The notes under the pieces are model-generated. The model saw nothing but the letters and a program-made list of their open reading frames with translations. It was not told where the DNA came from and searched no databases. 64,000 bases of DNA from Callosobruchus maculatus (Eukaryota > Arthropoda > Insecta > Coleoptera > Chrysomelidae), in assembly GCA_951848785.1 (NCBI GenBank), contig CATOUR010000062.1, positions 310,001 through 374,000 of the forward strand, written 5' to 3'. A program made the position numbers and the translations under genes. Numbering within the stretch: position 1 is the stretch's first letter; the number at the start of each line of letters is the position of its first letter. This document shows, in pieces, positions 21,490-32,051 of the stretch.

Positions 21490-24400
21490 CTATGCAATCG
21501 ACCTTTCTACTGGTTTATTTGTCAAAATGAATTTGCCGTTTCAAAAATTACTAGTTTTATTTTCAGTATAACTTGGTTCAGTGAAGTCAGAATACAGGGC
21601 ACCGAGTGACCTCTAGATCAAGTCATAGCTTTTTTAGTTTTTAGAGTTCATAAAGCTATTTATTTCGCATGCTTCGGGAAACGCTGGAGTTGAATTTTTA
21701 AATTTTTGACTTGTATGGGGTAAGATACCTTAATACTACATTTGGTAATAGGTTAAAGAATGAGGGGTCAAAACGAAAGCCTACTGGCGAAAGTTTCTTG
21801 CTAAAACACGGACCAGCTTAAGCTTTATAGCTGAAAAAGCTAACTCAATCAAGTCAAGTCATTGTTGGACGGGTGGGACCTTAGCTCTTGTGTCATAGTA
21901 TCAGTTAAAAATCTGTCAGGTTTGGGGACCCAGGAACAACGTCAAAGGAAGAAGATTAGAAGAAAGTGTATAGGGTATGTCGTATGGCAAGACCTCAAAG
22001 TATTCTTTCTTTTGATCGCATTATACCTATATGAAGCTTTCTTCTTCTTCTCATCATTTACGTTAAAAATTACACCTGAAATATATGCGATACCAACTAT
22101 TTTAATAGTTTTTGCATCCCATTTATTTTTTCAAAGCTATTCGATATTGAGCAGTTTCGAGTGGGGTCTATCACAGCTAATGTGAAACTTTTTAAATAAC
22201 GAATTTATAGGCTAGAAAATAAGGCAGGTAAACTTCTGAAACTTATCATCTCTCTCTCTCTCTTTCATCTCTGATTCATCGGGCTTTATTGGCTTCAAAA
22301 TAAAATCACATACATTGGAATCAACACTGTTTATTAAGGCTTCAGCTACCCCTTCAGACTTTCTTAAAGTGTACGTCTGTTTGAAAAAAAAATAGTCTGT
22401 AATGGATGACATATTTATTGATCGACTAGCTGACCTATAATGAGAGCTTTTGTTTTCATCACTAAGTCCTTAGTGTAAATTGACCAGTGCGGCATGAGGT
22501 AAGGTGTTAGAAGGTTCTCTCGGGTGGCTATCATCACTATCATATCGAGTCTAAAAAGGGATAGAGAAAATAACTACAACAAGGACATTATACATTTTTT
22601 TGCAACAATTATTATCCAATCACGATGCTGCATCGTCTTTAAGGTGGGGAAGAAACACGGATGTTGCCGATTGTAGTTATAAGTAGGTAATATTAGGTGA
22701 TATGAATTATTTGCTAGTTTCCTTTATAAATAAAATAAAACAAGACTTAAAACTAGGAAATAGGATTAATGAGTATTAAAACTGAGTATATCATTGGAAC
22801 ATTTTAATTCGAGACAGCATACAATTTAAAATTTTTGATATTTAAAATAGGTAGATGAAGAGTTATGGCAACATCCTTACTCCTCTAACCGAATTCTTTT
22901 CACTTGTCAAGTTATCATATTATCATATTATCTGCGTGGAAAATATACCTAAAATTCGAACCCTTAGCATTGGTGCGTCAGAATCATAATTTTTCCTGAA
23001 AACGTAGAAAAAACTGATGGCCTTCGATGTTAGTTTGAAGACCTTTAATTACATTTTATAGCAATCAAACGTTATTATAACTACCTCACACATAATTCAT
23101 GGAATCCATCGAACGGTAATATTGTTCATAATATTATTGAAAACACATAATACAGAATAAAATAAGGCATTCATATTCATATAGAAAGCAACTACTGTGC
23201 CTTCAACCGTGTAATGTTATTTATAATAATAGTGAAAGAAAAAGTTGCATTTAATTAGCCAGCGATGTAATACATTACATTTTCTAATTGCATAATGAAA
23301 CAATTTTTTGTTTGATAAAAATGAAGAAAATACAGTACGGACGTAAGAAGATGTTTACGCAGGCATTTTTAATGTATCTCTGTTGATATATGTGAAAACT
23401 AGCTCTAAAAAAGAGATGAAGCTAGAGGTTGAAAAACCACCTGTGTAAAATTTACAATTTTACGAGCTGCCTTTCGAACATATAGTGTGGCTAAAGATGC
23501 TTAAATACACTAGGAAAGTGAGCAAAAAATTTGGAAAACCGTAATCTTAGTTGGCAATTTTCGGGTTTCATCCAATTCCTACTTAATATTCTGACATCCA
23601 AATTTTAGGTTTCTAATGATAAAATCGTCAATAAAATTGAAGAAAAATGTATGGTGCTTATCAGAATGGATAAACTGAAAATCATGAAGAGAAAAGCTTT
23701 GAAACGCTTACGAACATAGCAGTCCAAAGGGAAGGAGCAGCAAAGTTAGGTTAGCTAAATTACAACGTACAATTTCAATAATTATGTCAATGCCAATACC
23801 TCACACAAGGCGTAGCCTTTGGCCTTTGAGATGGCAGTCTTTGTATTGTACAGTACAAATAAAAATGAAATAAAATCCAGTATGTAAGACAGGTTGCGTT
23901 TCAAAAGATGGAATTTTTGGAAAAATCTGATTTTTGATCCAATTAAACTTTACAGTCGATAAACATGGGCCAACTAGTGCATCCATTTAATCCATCCACC
24001 CATCGCCAATACAAATAATAAGTCTTGTATTATTCATCTAGAAAGTGGGTAAAAGATACACAAAACGAACTATGTAATATATTTTCATTATTCACGTTAA
24101 ATTTTCTACTACACAAAGAAACATGGCTACATTTAATGAAAAAGTAGTAGCTTTACACTCGCTCTCGCTTTTGTGGAAGTAAAGCAGTCCAGATTTATAG
24201 CATGTACACTTAAAAAAACACCAAAGCGCACATATTTATCCACCTAGGTAGAGATAAATCTAAGGGATTGTTAAGCGATAATGTACAGTTTTAAAGCCGG
24301 GTGGATTAAACCTCCTTATATACAACGTATGCCGATGTATGTACAGGGTGCATCGCATTTATCAAAATAAACAAAAATGTATATTTTGCCGCTTCTTCAG

Positions 24401-24849
24401 ACTCTCTAAAATAAACGTAATATGCGTTACTCCTTCCATCAAATTAGAGAGATAATATCATAAGCTCAGGTACTATTTTGTATAATCTAGGTATTTCAGT
24501 TTTGAGCCTGGACTCTCATCGGAGGAGGCTGTCTGATCACTCTTATTCCAGCCACGCCAAGCGTCAGTCAGAGCTCGAGTTGATCGCATTCTGTCTCGAA
24601 GGGCCAGTAGTCGTAGATGACTTCTAGTTATATCTTCTTCGATCGATGCCGGTCATGCTGCTACAACTGTAGCAACACGACACCCCATAAGTTACAGCAG
24701 ATGCTTTGAAAGAAGCACCAAGTCCTCGTTGGCCTGCAGTCTGACACCATTCAAAGGGATTGCGTAAACTGGGGCTGTCGGCTTCTATTACCGTATTCAA
24801 ATCCAAGGTGCAGAAGATTGTAAACAAACAGGATATCACGCACGCCGCC
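21490..24849. other. Long AT-rich stretch without recognisable genes
   Basis: I found no protein family, RNA gene or clear transposon ends. A short TC microsatellite (CATCTCTCTCTCTCTCTTTC) lies at about 22248-22267. A single TACAGGGTGCATCGCATTTA at about 24343 has the terminal motif of the palindrome group without an identifiable partner. Short frames here look random. Confidence 0.5.
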
Positions 24850-25135
24850 CGAGTAAGGCGACATTCATTGCGATTGGCCGAAAGGCAATAAATACCTTGC
24901 AGGCTTGCCGCTCTGCCGCCCGTCTGGGTCGTTTAACAGAGTACAGGGTTGTATTTTATTCAGTTGCTCCGTGTGTTTATCATTCTATACGACGCGTCGT
25001 GTTAATGATAGCGTACATCGTGCTTCTATCATCGCATACCTGCCGATTTTAGTGTTATCTGTGTTGTTCTGTTGTGTTAATAGCTATTAGTGGTATTTGT
25101 CTTATTCCCCGATAACTTAAAGGATATATTGAAGG

Positions 25136-25744
25136 ATGTCTAGTAGTACAGACACTGCAGATGAATCCATGGATGTGGCTACAAGACTGGATTTAAGTCT
25201 ATCAAGGAACAGGCTTAGTAGCACAGACACTGCAGATGAACCCATGGATGTGGCTACAAGTCAGGATTTGAGTCCACCAAGGAAGAGGTCAAAAAAGAGA
25301 AATTTTGGAGTGTGGCTGAAGGAGGTAATATCTAACGTATATAAATAAGAAACCCAGAAAAAATCATTAACAACTGCTGCTGACGATATTGTGGAAGAGG
25401 TTGCACTCAAAATAGGTATCTGCAAACGGAGTGTCTATACAGTGGTGCGGGAATACAGAACCAGACACTCTTTTGCTGCACCTTTAACTAATCAGAATCG
25501 CAAATGTTGCATTGACCTTGTGGACCATGGCGATAAAAGTGCAATTAGGAGAAAGGTGCATCAGTTCTTTTTCCGAAATGAACTTCCGACTATTGACAAA
25601 GTCCTGAAAGAGGTGAATGACAATAATGACTTTCCCTATTTTAAGCGGACCACGTTTTATAAGCTGTTAAAGAAGTTTAACTTCGTATTTGGGAAACGAG
25701 GAAGGAAACGTATTCTCATCGATAGGGAGGATATAATTGACTGA
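25136..25744 (+). pseudogene. N-terminal part of a DDE transposase (Tc1/mariner-like)
   Basis: One frame with a single in-frame TAA (25346). It starts MSSSTDTADESMDVATRLDL and continues PPRKRSKKRNFGVWLKEVIS. After the stop come VEEVALKIGICKRSVYTVV (first helix-turn-helix) and HGDKSAIRRKVHQFFFRNE, then KVLKEVNDNNDFPYFKRTTF and KLLKKFNFVFGKRGRKRIL (second HTH). It stops at DIID, just where the catalytic domain should begin. Insect DDE_3-type transposases show this order. The missing DDE domain and the stop make it inactive unless expressed as a DNA-binding fragment. The 5' flank 24850-25135 is GC-richer and may be the element's leader. Confidence 0.75.
25140..25289 (+). repeat. 75-bp tandem duplication in the transposase N-terminus
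   Basis: AGTAGTACAGACACTGCAGA (25140) recurs as AGTAGCACAGACACTGCAGA (25215), and similarity holds over the whole 75 bp. It encodes two copies of a 25-residue block containing STDTADExMDVAT. The period is a multiple of three, so the frame is kept. Confidence 0.9.
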
Positions 25745-26619
25745 AGTATTGACCCCTTCTCAACTTTACCCCCAAAATGAAGGTTCCTAAGGTATAAGAA
25801 TAATACGAGTATATTATAAAATCTAAAAATACAGCTTAATAGAGCTGTAATGGAAAGATATGATTCATAAATGCTACTCCACATCCGATACTATGTACTT
25901 TATGACTGCTATTTTGAATACGGTTCTGGCGACCGACATCTACAAGTCAGCCGCCGAGCGCGTGTTATTGTTTACAGCCACTGCACGGCGGATTTGAATA
26001 CACTTTAGGGAGCATCTTTACACAACCAAATTTTGGATGCCAATATCCCTTTTTAACACGCTTTTATTAGCTTCACCTGTATGTGAGTTTGTGAGCTTGT
26101 AAACATCATAAGAAATGAAAGCAAAAAACAAGTTGGCTCACTCGTGTTATCCCATTTCTATTCATAAAGATTCGTTACATCTAACGAAAAATCCATTACG
26201 TTGGCATAGCTGCTTACCTCAGACAAATGTGCCTTCCCATACTACTAGAAAGATAGTTGTTGAATTTTGTCGGGGCGTGATAGTAACTGCAACACCGCGC
26301 CATCTGTTGTCTTAAACTGTAACGTGTCATGTGTCGAACTCGCTTCGCGCATAGCCACCTATAACTGGCGGTACGGTACTTTGGCGCCATCTTTCGCTTC
26401 AGTTGGGATTTGCATTAACAATTCACATTCACAATGTCTTGTAAATGACGTAACATGACTCTTTGTTCTCGAGTACCAAAATCAACGATGTTGCAGGATG
26501 TGTGGCTCAAGTTCAACTGAAGATACACAAAGCATTGTTAAAATGAAGTTGGCAGCTCTATGGTTCACAGTTAGGTATTGTATCAAATGACCGAATCAGT
26601 CTATCAGTTAGAGATGAAC
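25745..26619. other. Unassigned spacer
   Basis: No recognisable coding. GC-richer patches near 25930-26000 and 26260-26400 include GCGCCATCT motifs, with no clear structure. Confidence 0.45.
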
Positions 26620-27095
26620 CTCCTATCCTATCTTTTTCCATGTTTACTAAACATATGAAACATGTGAGAGCAGACAGAAAGAATTCTGCCGGTGCGCCAT
26701 CTGGTACCCGAAGGTAACGGCAACCAAAGAAAGTCGCTGCTAAAAACAGCAGCATACTTCTTCTGCTCTCACAAGTTTCACATGTTTAGTAAACATGGAA
26801 AAACTGATGCTCTCTATTTCCGTCAATCGACCTATGGCGCACTGATGATCGCTAATAAGCGTGAAACAGCTGTCTGCGTACTGGTGGATTGACGGAGATA
26901 AAGAGCAACCCTCGTATATCGGCTTTAATATGCAGCGGCATATAGAACCCGCGCTTCTCTGGTGGCTCCAAGAGGAGGCGCCGTGGCGTTCCACCAAGAA
27001 GTATGCTGCTGTATTTAGCAGCGGCTTTCTTTGGTTGCCGTTACCTTCGGGTACCAGATGGCGCACCGGCAGAATTCTTTCTGTCTGCTCTCACA
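26620..27095. mobile_element. Multi-layer foldback element
   Basis: A 97-bp segment 26665-26761 (GTGAGAGCAGACAGAAAGAA ... GCAGCATACTTC) is mirrored almost perfectly at 26998-27095 (GAAGTATGCTGCTG ... CTTTCTGTCTGCTCTCAC). A second inverted pair overlaps it: CCATGTTTACTAAACAT...GAGAGCAG at 26638-26672 against CTGCTCTCAC...GTTTAGTAAACATGG at 26763-26797. A third pair, GCTCTCTATTTCCGTCAATC (about 26811) and GATTGACGGAGATAAAGAGC (about 26886), lies in the loop. No coding I recognise. Confidence 0.82.
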
Positions 27096-27183
27096 GAAAT
27101 AATTAACACCTTGGTACAAAATGATCGACAGGCTGACATGCAAAGCAGGCTTGAATATCGGTCACAGTCAACTGTTTTATAAT

Positions 27184-27299
27184 GTAACGGTCATGTCGCG
27201 GTGAAAACGCAGTCTCGTGACGATCGCCAAAGCCAAGCAGCATTGGGCGCGGTTAGTACTTGTTTGGGTGACCGCTTGTAAACCTGCGTGTCGTTAGCT
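27184..27299 (+). rRNA. 5S rRNA-derived sequence, divergent (probable pseudogene or 5S-derived SINE head)
   Basis: Starts GTAACGGTCATGTCGCGGTG, keeps TCTCGT, the internal promoter A-box region AAGCCAAGCAGCATTGGGC, the C-box region CGGTTAGTACTTGTTTGGGT, GACCGCTTG, and ends GCGTGTCGTTAGCTT followed by a T run that could terminate RNA polymerase III. The length of about 116 nt matches 5S rRNA (about 120). Changes at usually conserved places (GACGATCGCC for the usual CCGATCRCC, TTGTTTGGG for TTAGATGGG, one short base in loop A) suggest it is not a functional rRNA gene. No tandem 5S neighbours are present. Confidence 0.75.
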
Positions 27300-27356
27300 T
27301 TTTTATAATATCTATTTTTAATAACGGTTGGCTTTTATAATCCTCAGTGCCTCTTT

Positions 27357-27850
27357 ATTTAAATTTAAAATTAATAAGTTGGTGTTTATCGGGGAGTGTT
27401 TTACACAAGGTCTGAGAGGCAGCGTTACAATTAGAACAACGTCTTTCGGGACCACTAGTTTATAACTGCAAGATTAATGGAATAAATACAGTTTAAAAAT
27501 ATATAAAAAAAGATTTAATGATCAAGTTGGATAAAAAATTAAAAATAAATATAGTTTAAAAAACTAAAAAAATCACGCGCTATTAAAGAACTTAGAACTA
27601 AAAAGTTAGGCAGGCAGTACTACAATCAGAATAACGTCTGCCGGGACTGCTAGTTTATAACTGGAAAATTAATGAAATAAATACAGTTAAAAAAAATATA
27701 AAAAAAGATTTCATGATAAAGATAACTAAAAAATTAAAAATAAATATAGTTTAAAAAAAACTAAAATAAAACACGCTTTTGAAGAACTTAGATTTGAAAA
27801 ATTAAAAATAATTTTTAAAATAAGCTTAAAACAACAATAAACGAAAACTA
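27357..27850. repeat. Tandem repeat of about 193 bp, two diverged units
   Basis: GAGGCAGCGTTACAATTAGA...CTAGTTTATAACTGCAAGAT at about 27415 corresponds to AGGCAGTACTACAATCAGAA...CTAGTTTATAACTGGAAAAT at about 27610. Both are followed by AATAAATACAGTT, an AAAAAAGATTT block and AAAAATAAATATAGTTTAAA. AT-rich, noncoding. Confidence 0.78.
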
Positions 27851-28006
27851 CTATAGTATGCTTGCGGGTGCTCGATTCACGAATAATATGGCACAAAGTG
27901 CCCATGCTTTTTTCACAATCATACTACTATTTTTCGTTCATTGTTGGTTTAAGCCCATTTTAAAACTTATTTTTAACTTTTCAGTTCTAAGTTCTTTACA
28001 AGCGTA
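27772..28006. repeat. Inverted repeat, arms of about 85 bp
   Basis: ACGCTTTTGAAGAACTTAGA...AACAATAAACGAAAACTA (27772-27856) is mirrored by TACTATTTTTCGTTCATTGTT...CTAAGTTCTTTACAAGCGT (27922-28006), about 85 percent identical by eye, with a 65-bp loop. The left arm is also the end of the tandem repeat unit, so the whole may be a dimer in opposite orientation. The hAT element begins just beyond the right arm. Confidence 0.75.
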
Positions 28007-28012
28007 TCTTTT

Positions 28013-28688
28013 CAGTGGCGTAGCGTGGCGTCAATACAAGGGGATGTAACAGGTAACTGCAATTTACATTTTACCAACACAATAATCATTTTTTTATTGA
28101 AGTTTTTAATTTTGAAGTCTCAAGAATAAAATATACAATGTAGCTATGCAACAGGTTGAAAAAATAATCAAAAGTAAAACCAATTTAAAAAAATAACTAA
28201 AGCTATGTTACGTATCTGTTAGATGTTAAAATTAAGATTCATTCTTCTAGTCGCACCCAGAATCATTCATCGTGACGCGATGCGATATTTCATTTTGTAT
28301 CGCGAACAGGATGCGTTTAGGAAACCGCATCACCCACCGACGTAAAACAGCGAACTAGACGCAGTGGAGGCGTATCACGGACCTATGATTCGTGGACCTC
28401 GGATCGCATTCGGCGGCGTTCAAGATGTGACCAGGACAGTCGCATCACTCGCATCATCGCGATGTGGATATGTTTTTATTTTTAGCGTTTAGCATAGCCG
28501 TTAGCGTTATCTATCAAGCTACCTACACATGCATTTAATAACTGAAATTGAATTCAATTATTTGAATAAATATTTTCAGAATTTTAATTTATTATAGGAG
28601 ATATTAGTGACACTTTTAAATAAAAACGTATTACATTCTTTTGAAGGGATGCGACGCATCATCCGCATCAATGGACGCTACGCCGCTG
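28013..28688. mobile_element. Non-autonomous hAT element with 8-bp target duplication
   Basis: The left end CAGTGGCGTAGCGTGGCGTC mirrors the right end GGACGCTACGCCGCTG. The flanking 8-mers TATCTTTT (28005-28012) and TATTTTTT (28689-28696) differ by one base, matching the 8-bp duplication typical of hAT transposons. The body holds many GATGCG/CGCATC motifs (about 28276, 28312, 28330, 28441, 28449, 28649, 28656, 28665), likely transposase-binding repeats. No coding. Confidence 0.82.
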
Positions 28689-28708
28689 TATTTTTTAGTT
28701 TTTTAAAG

Positions 28709-29707
28709 TACAGGGTGAGTCAAGCTCAGCGCCTCGGACTCTTGTGACCAAACGATACCACTTTTCGAAAATTCGACTTTGCGAGTGTATGTACGTCGAG
28801 TTGGACTACATTTTAAAAATGATGACTTTTATATACATCTTTAGAATATTGTAGTAGCCGGTATGCTGTGAAAAATACCTGTTTCTGTCGGACTCCAGCT
28901 GCTTTTTGACCTTAGATGTGTTATGTCTGCTATTTCTCATTAGAATTGATTTGTTATAAGTCATTTTTATAACTTTGCCCCTTTACTCTAGTTCGTCCGT
29001 AACTATCTGATAAGTTCGTTGTTTTGTTCCATCTGAACAGTTTTTTGTTTATATTTCATGGCCCGCTAAGTTGCTTATAGGTAGGAAAGTTGAAAAACAC
29101 CAGCTTTACTGAAAATTTGAAATTAAATCAAAACTACCAGAGATTGATATTTACAACTGCATATCATTAGAAAGCTTATCAAATTGCACATTCGATCGTA
29201 TAAAAAAAATTATGCATTCCCATTTGAAAAAATCAAGTTACCTTTGATTGAAGTTTCCTTAATTGATCTACCGATTTCTCCGACTACAAATGTAATTCGA
29301 ACTCAACTCGACCGTCTAACGTAAGCTGACACATTTCATGCTTAGTAGCACGGCGAAGTCACAGCCCTCTAAGATCTATAATAGCTGCGATATTAATTTT
29401 TTTTCTGACATCTACCTATACCCAAAATTGTGATTTGCACCTAAACGGTTCGCTTAAAGTCCCATGTGTGATACATAAAGTCACACTAAAGTGCACCCGG
29501 GAATCTAAATGTGCAATAATATACAGGGTATTCCATTTAAAAAACATAACTTTGGTATGTCACGCTTTTATTAGACGCCCTGTATAAAAGTCATTATTTT
29601 TAAAATGTAGTCCAACTCGACCTACATACACTTGCAAAGTCGATTTTTCGAAAAGTGGTATCGTTTGATCACAAGAGTCCGAGGCGTTGAGCTTGACTCA
29701 CCCTGTA
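28709..29707. mobile_element. Composite palindromic element with TACAGGGTGAGTCAAGCT ends
   Basis: The left arm TACAGGGTGAGTCAAGCTCA...AATGATGACTTTTATA (28709-28832) is mirrored by TATAAAAGTCATT...GAGCTTGACTCACCCTGTA (29582-29707), about 120 bp. The interior is not symmetrical. It holds a right-half copy of the other palindrome family (29050-29590, with CATGGCCCGCTAAGTTGCTT, GATTGATATTTACAACT, ACAGGGTATTCCATTT, GACGCCCTGTATA). So a second family sits inside this one, or the two recombined. Confidence 0.83.
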
Positions 29708-30088
29708 TAAATCCCTTCATTCTCCAGAAAATAAATCAATTCCCGTGCAATTTTCGAGCAACATATGGAAATGCGAGCCTAATCTACTCGATGCATTTCG
29801 CGCAATCATTGTTCAGCATTAGCGCACCTACGGATTCCGACGTTTTCGAAGGACGCGACTGATTGCGCGCCCAAACAAACCCCCAAACTGAATCAATTCC
29901 GAATTCCGGCAACCCCAACAATCATAAATATCGATTTCCACGTGCAATACATCTCGTTCTGCGAAATTACTCACTAGCGCCCTCTCGCTCTCTCTTTGCG
30001 CACCGTCGCGTGGCGAGCGGGACAATAAATGCTCCAGGCTGACTAGATGCAATATCCAAAATGAACTGAAGATTCTTATGGAAATACT
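29708..30088. other. Unassigned, balanced-GC segment
   Basis: No repeats seen and GC higher than the surroundings (GCGCACCGTCGCGTGGCGAG near 29998). It could be unique host DNA. Frames 29632-29862 plus and 29828-30052 minus are unrecognised. Confidence 0.4.
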
Positions 30089-30280
30089 GCGCCGGTACTC
30101 TGTAACTTAGAAACGTGTTTCTATGCACTATGTACTATGCGATCGGGGGACCTCGTAAATATGACAGCGTGCCGTGACAGCGTAGTAGACACGTGATAAG
30201 CACACGAAACTGCCCGATCGTCATGGTCGTCATGGTGATAGAAACATGTTTCTATCTCTTAAGTTAGAGAGTACCGACGC
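30089..30280. mobile_element. MITE with GCGYCGGTACTCTSTAACTTA ends
   Basis: GCGCCGGTACTCTGTAACTT at 30089 mirrors AAGTTAGAGAGTACCGACGC ending at 30280. Just inside each arm lies a palindrome, AGAAACGTGTTTCTAT on the left and ATAGAAACATGTTTCTAT on the right. About 192 bp, noncoding. Confidence 0.8.
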
Positions 30281-30552
30281 TGGATAGCTGATAAATAAAG
30301 TCACACTATACCTTATCCAGCTGTAGTTTCATTACATTTCTAATGCGTCAATAATTGTAAATTCAAACTGTCATTTATAAACTTTGTGCCATGTTATTCG
30401 TAAATTAAAAAAAATTATTCATTTACACACAAATTTCGGGATTTGTAATAATCAACATTAAGAATTGACTAAAAACGATTAAAATGCGAATATGGTAATG
30501 GGCCCAATACAATGGTTGTCACCACATTTGGAAATATGTTATGGATTATACA

Positions 30553-31303
30553 TACAGGGCTGGGATAAAGTATGGAACCAAGCAAATAACCTTGGAACGG
30601 AAACAGTGATATTGGTGAAAATTTGCAGGCAAGTGTAGTGACGTCTGGTGCATCCGAAGACATCATGTTAGCTATTAATGTACTTCCGGTTTAACCGGAA
30701 GTACCGTCAACTTTTTTAATTTAAATGGGACACCCTGTATATTTTTGCAGATTTTAATTCTCTTTTTTTTCCGAATACGTCCGTAGTGGGTTTAGTATTT
30801 GTTTCTTAAAAAATTTGTCTCACAAATTCGTCAGGGGCGGTCTGCGGTCTTCCCGTTTAAGGTAATTTTTTTGTATTTTTTTTTCTTAGTCACCGTCAAA
30901 CATGTTATAGGACCCCTGTCGGGACGTAAATCATTAAAAGTTGACACACTTCTTCGTGAGTTCTCACGCGAGCGCCAAAACCTACTTTGAATGACCGGCA
31001 TTTTAAACACCTGAAATGATAAAGAAGCTTTATCTTTCCCGTTTTTACAGAAACGAATGCTAAACCCACTATGGACGTATTCGGAAAAAAAGATGAATTA
31101 AAATCTGCAGAAATATACAGGGTGTCCCCATTTAAATTAAAAAAGTTGACGGTACTTCCGGTTAGACCGGAAGTACATTAATAGCTAACATAATGTCTTC
31201 GGATGCACTAGACGTCACTACCCTTGCCTGCAAATTTTCAGCAATATCACTCTTTCCGTTCCAAAGTTATTTGCTTGGTTCCATACTTTATCCCAACCCT
31301 GTA
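30553..31303. mobile_element. Palindromic element with TACAGGGYTGGGATAAAGTA ends
   Basis: The left arm (TACAGGGCTGGGATAAAGTA, GTGACGTCTGGTGCATCCGA, TACTTCCGGTTTAACCGGAA, GGGACACCCTGTATATTT, GAATACGTCCGTAGTGGG) is mirrored by the right arm ending TACTTTATCCCAACCCTGTA. Arms are about 250 bp (30553-30806 and 31060-31303). Each arm carries an inner inverted motif (ACACCCTGTATA at 30731) and a perfect 18-bp palindrome around GGTTTAACC. TA flanks. No coding. Confidence 0.87.
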
Positions 31304-31714
31304 TAATTGAGGTTTTGAATTAAGAAAAAAATATATTTTTTTTGTGATAAATCGAAAGATCATATATAAGTTTTGTAAGGAAAATGTTTTTGTTCTCTTT
31401 TTTTTCGCAATAATTCAAAAGTTATATCAAAATAAAAATGGGTTTTTGAATAGAGTACCGAAAACACGCCGACGGCTCCCGAACCCGTGTGACGTAACGA
31501 TGGCGGTTAAGATGCTCCTTCGACCAACGACGTCCTACATCGATACTAGATTCTAGATTCCCAGCCAATCGTGAAAATACTTGCTAGTAACTAGTGTAGC
31601 TAGTAACTCTACAATCGAAATAAATATCTTTTTGAATGTTTCAAATCAGACTACAGATTTTTGTAAATAAGTAAGTACCTAATCAAATATGTCTTGTTGA
31701 AACTATCTGGTGCA
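31304..31714. other. Unassigned spacer
   Basis: AT-rich, then a GC-richer patch at 31455-31560. Nothing recognised. Confidence 0.45.
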
Positions 31715-31795
31715 TGTTCGGCTGGCCTAGTGGTTATAGAGTGTTGGGTAATGGATCCGTTAGTCTATGGTTCAAAGCTTAGCCTGTCCACTATC
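31715..31795 (+). ncRNA. tRNA-derived SINE head
   Basis: TTCGGCTGGCCTAGTGGTTA carries an A-box (TGGCCTAGTGG at 31723), and GGTTCAAAGCT at 31769 resembles a B-box (GGTTCRANNC). The spacing of about 35 bp fits an RNA polymerase III internal promoter. The cloverleaf cannot be closed properly, so it is not a functional tRNA gene. The SINE body probably continues to about 31950, but its 3' end is not clear. Confidence 0.65.
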
Positions 31796-32051
31796 TTTGG
31801 GGCAAATGCTTTTTACTAATGTCTCATATAGCATAGACGATGGGCTAAGATCATGAGCTATTGTGTCTCTTATAGCTTCTGGACAAAATGAATTTTCTTT
31901 GAACTAATTATCAACAACTGTTATTATAAGAACAACTTTGTATATCATAAAAATTATACGATTTGCTCAAACAAAACTAAGGTGTATATTAAAAACAAAA
32001 GAATGCTTTAATTGCATTATACGCTAATGTTAGTTTTGAATTGATAGTACA

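Noticed and set aside
24341..24365. Single TACAGGGTGCATCGC end motif
   Set aside because: No mirrored partner seen, so no element can be delimited.
31715..31795. Functional tRNA gene
   Set aside because: A- and B-box-like motifs exist, but the acceptor and anticodon stems do not pair; a SINE head fits better.
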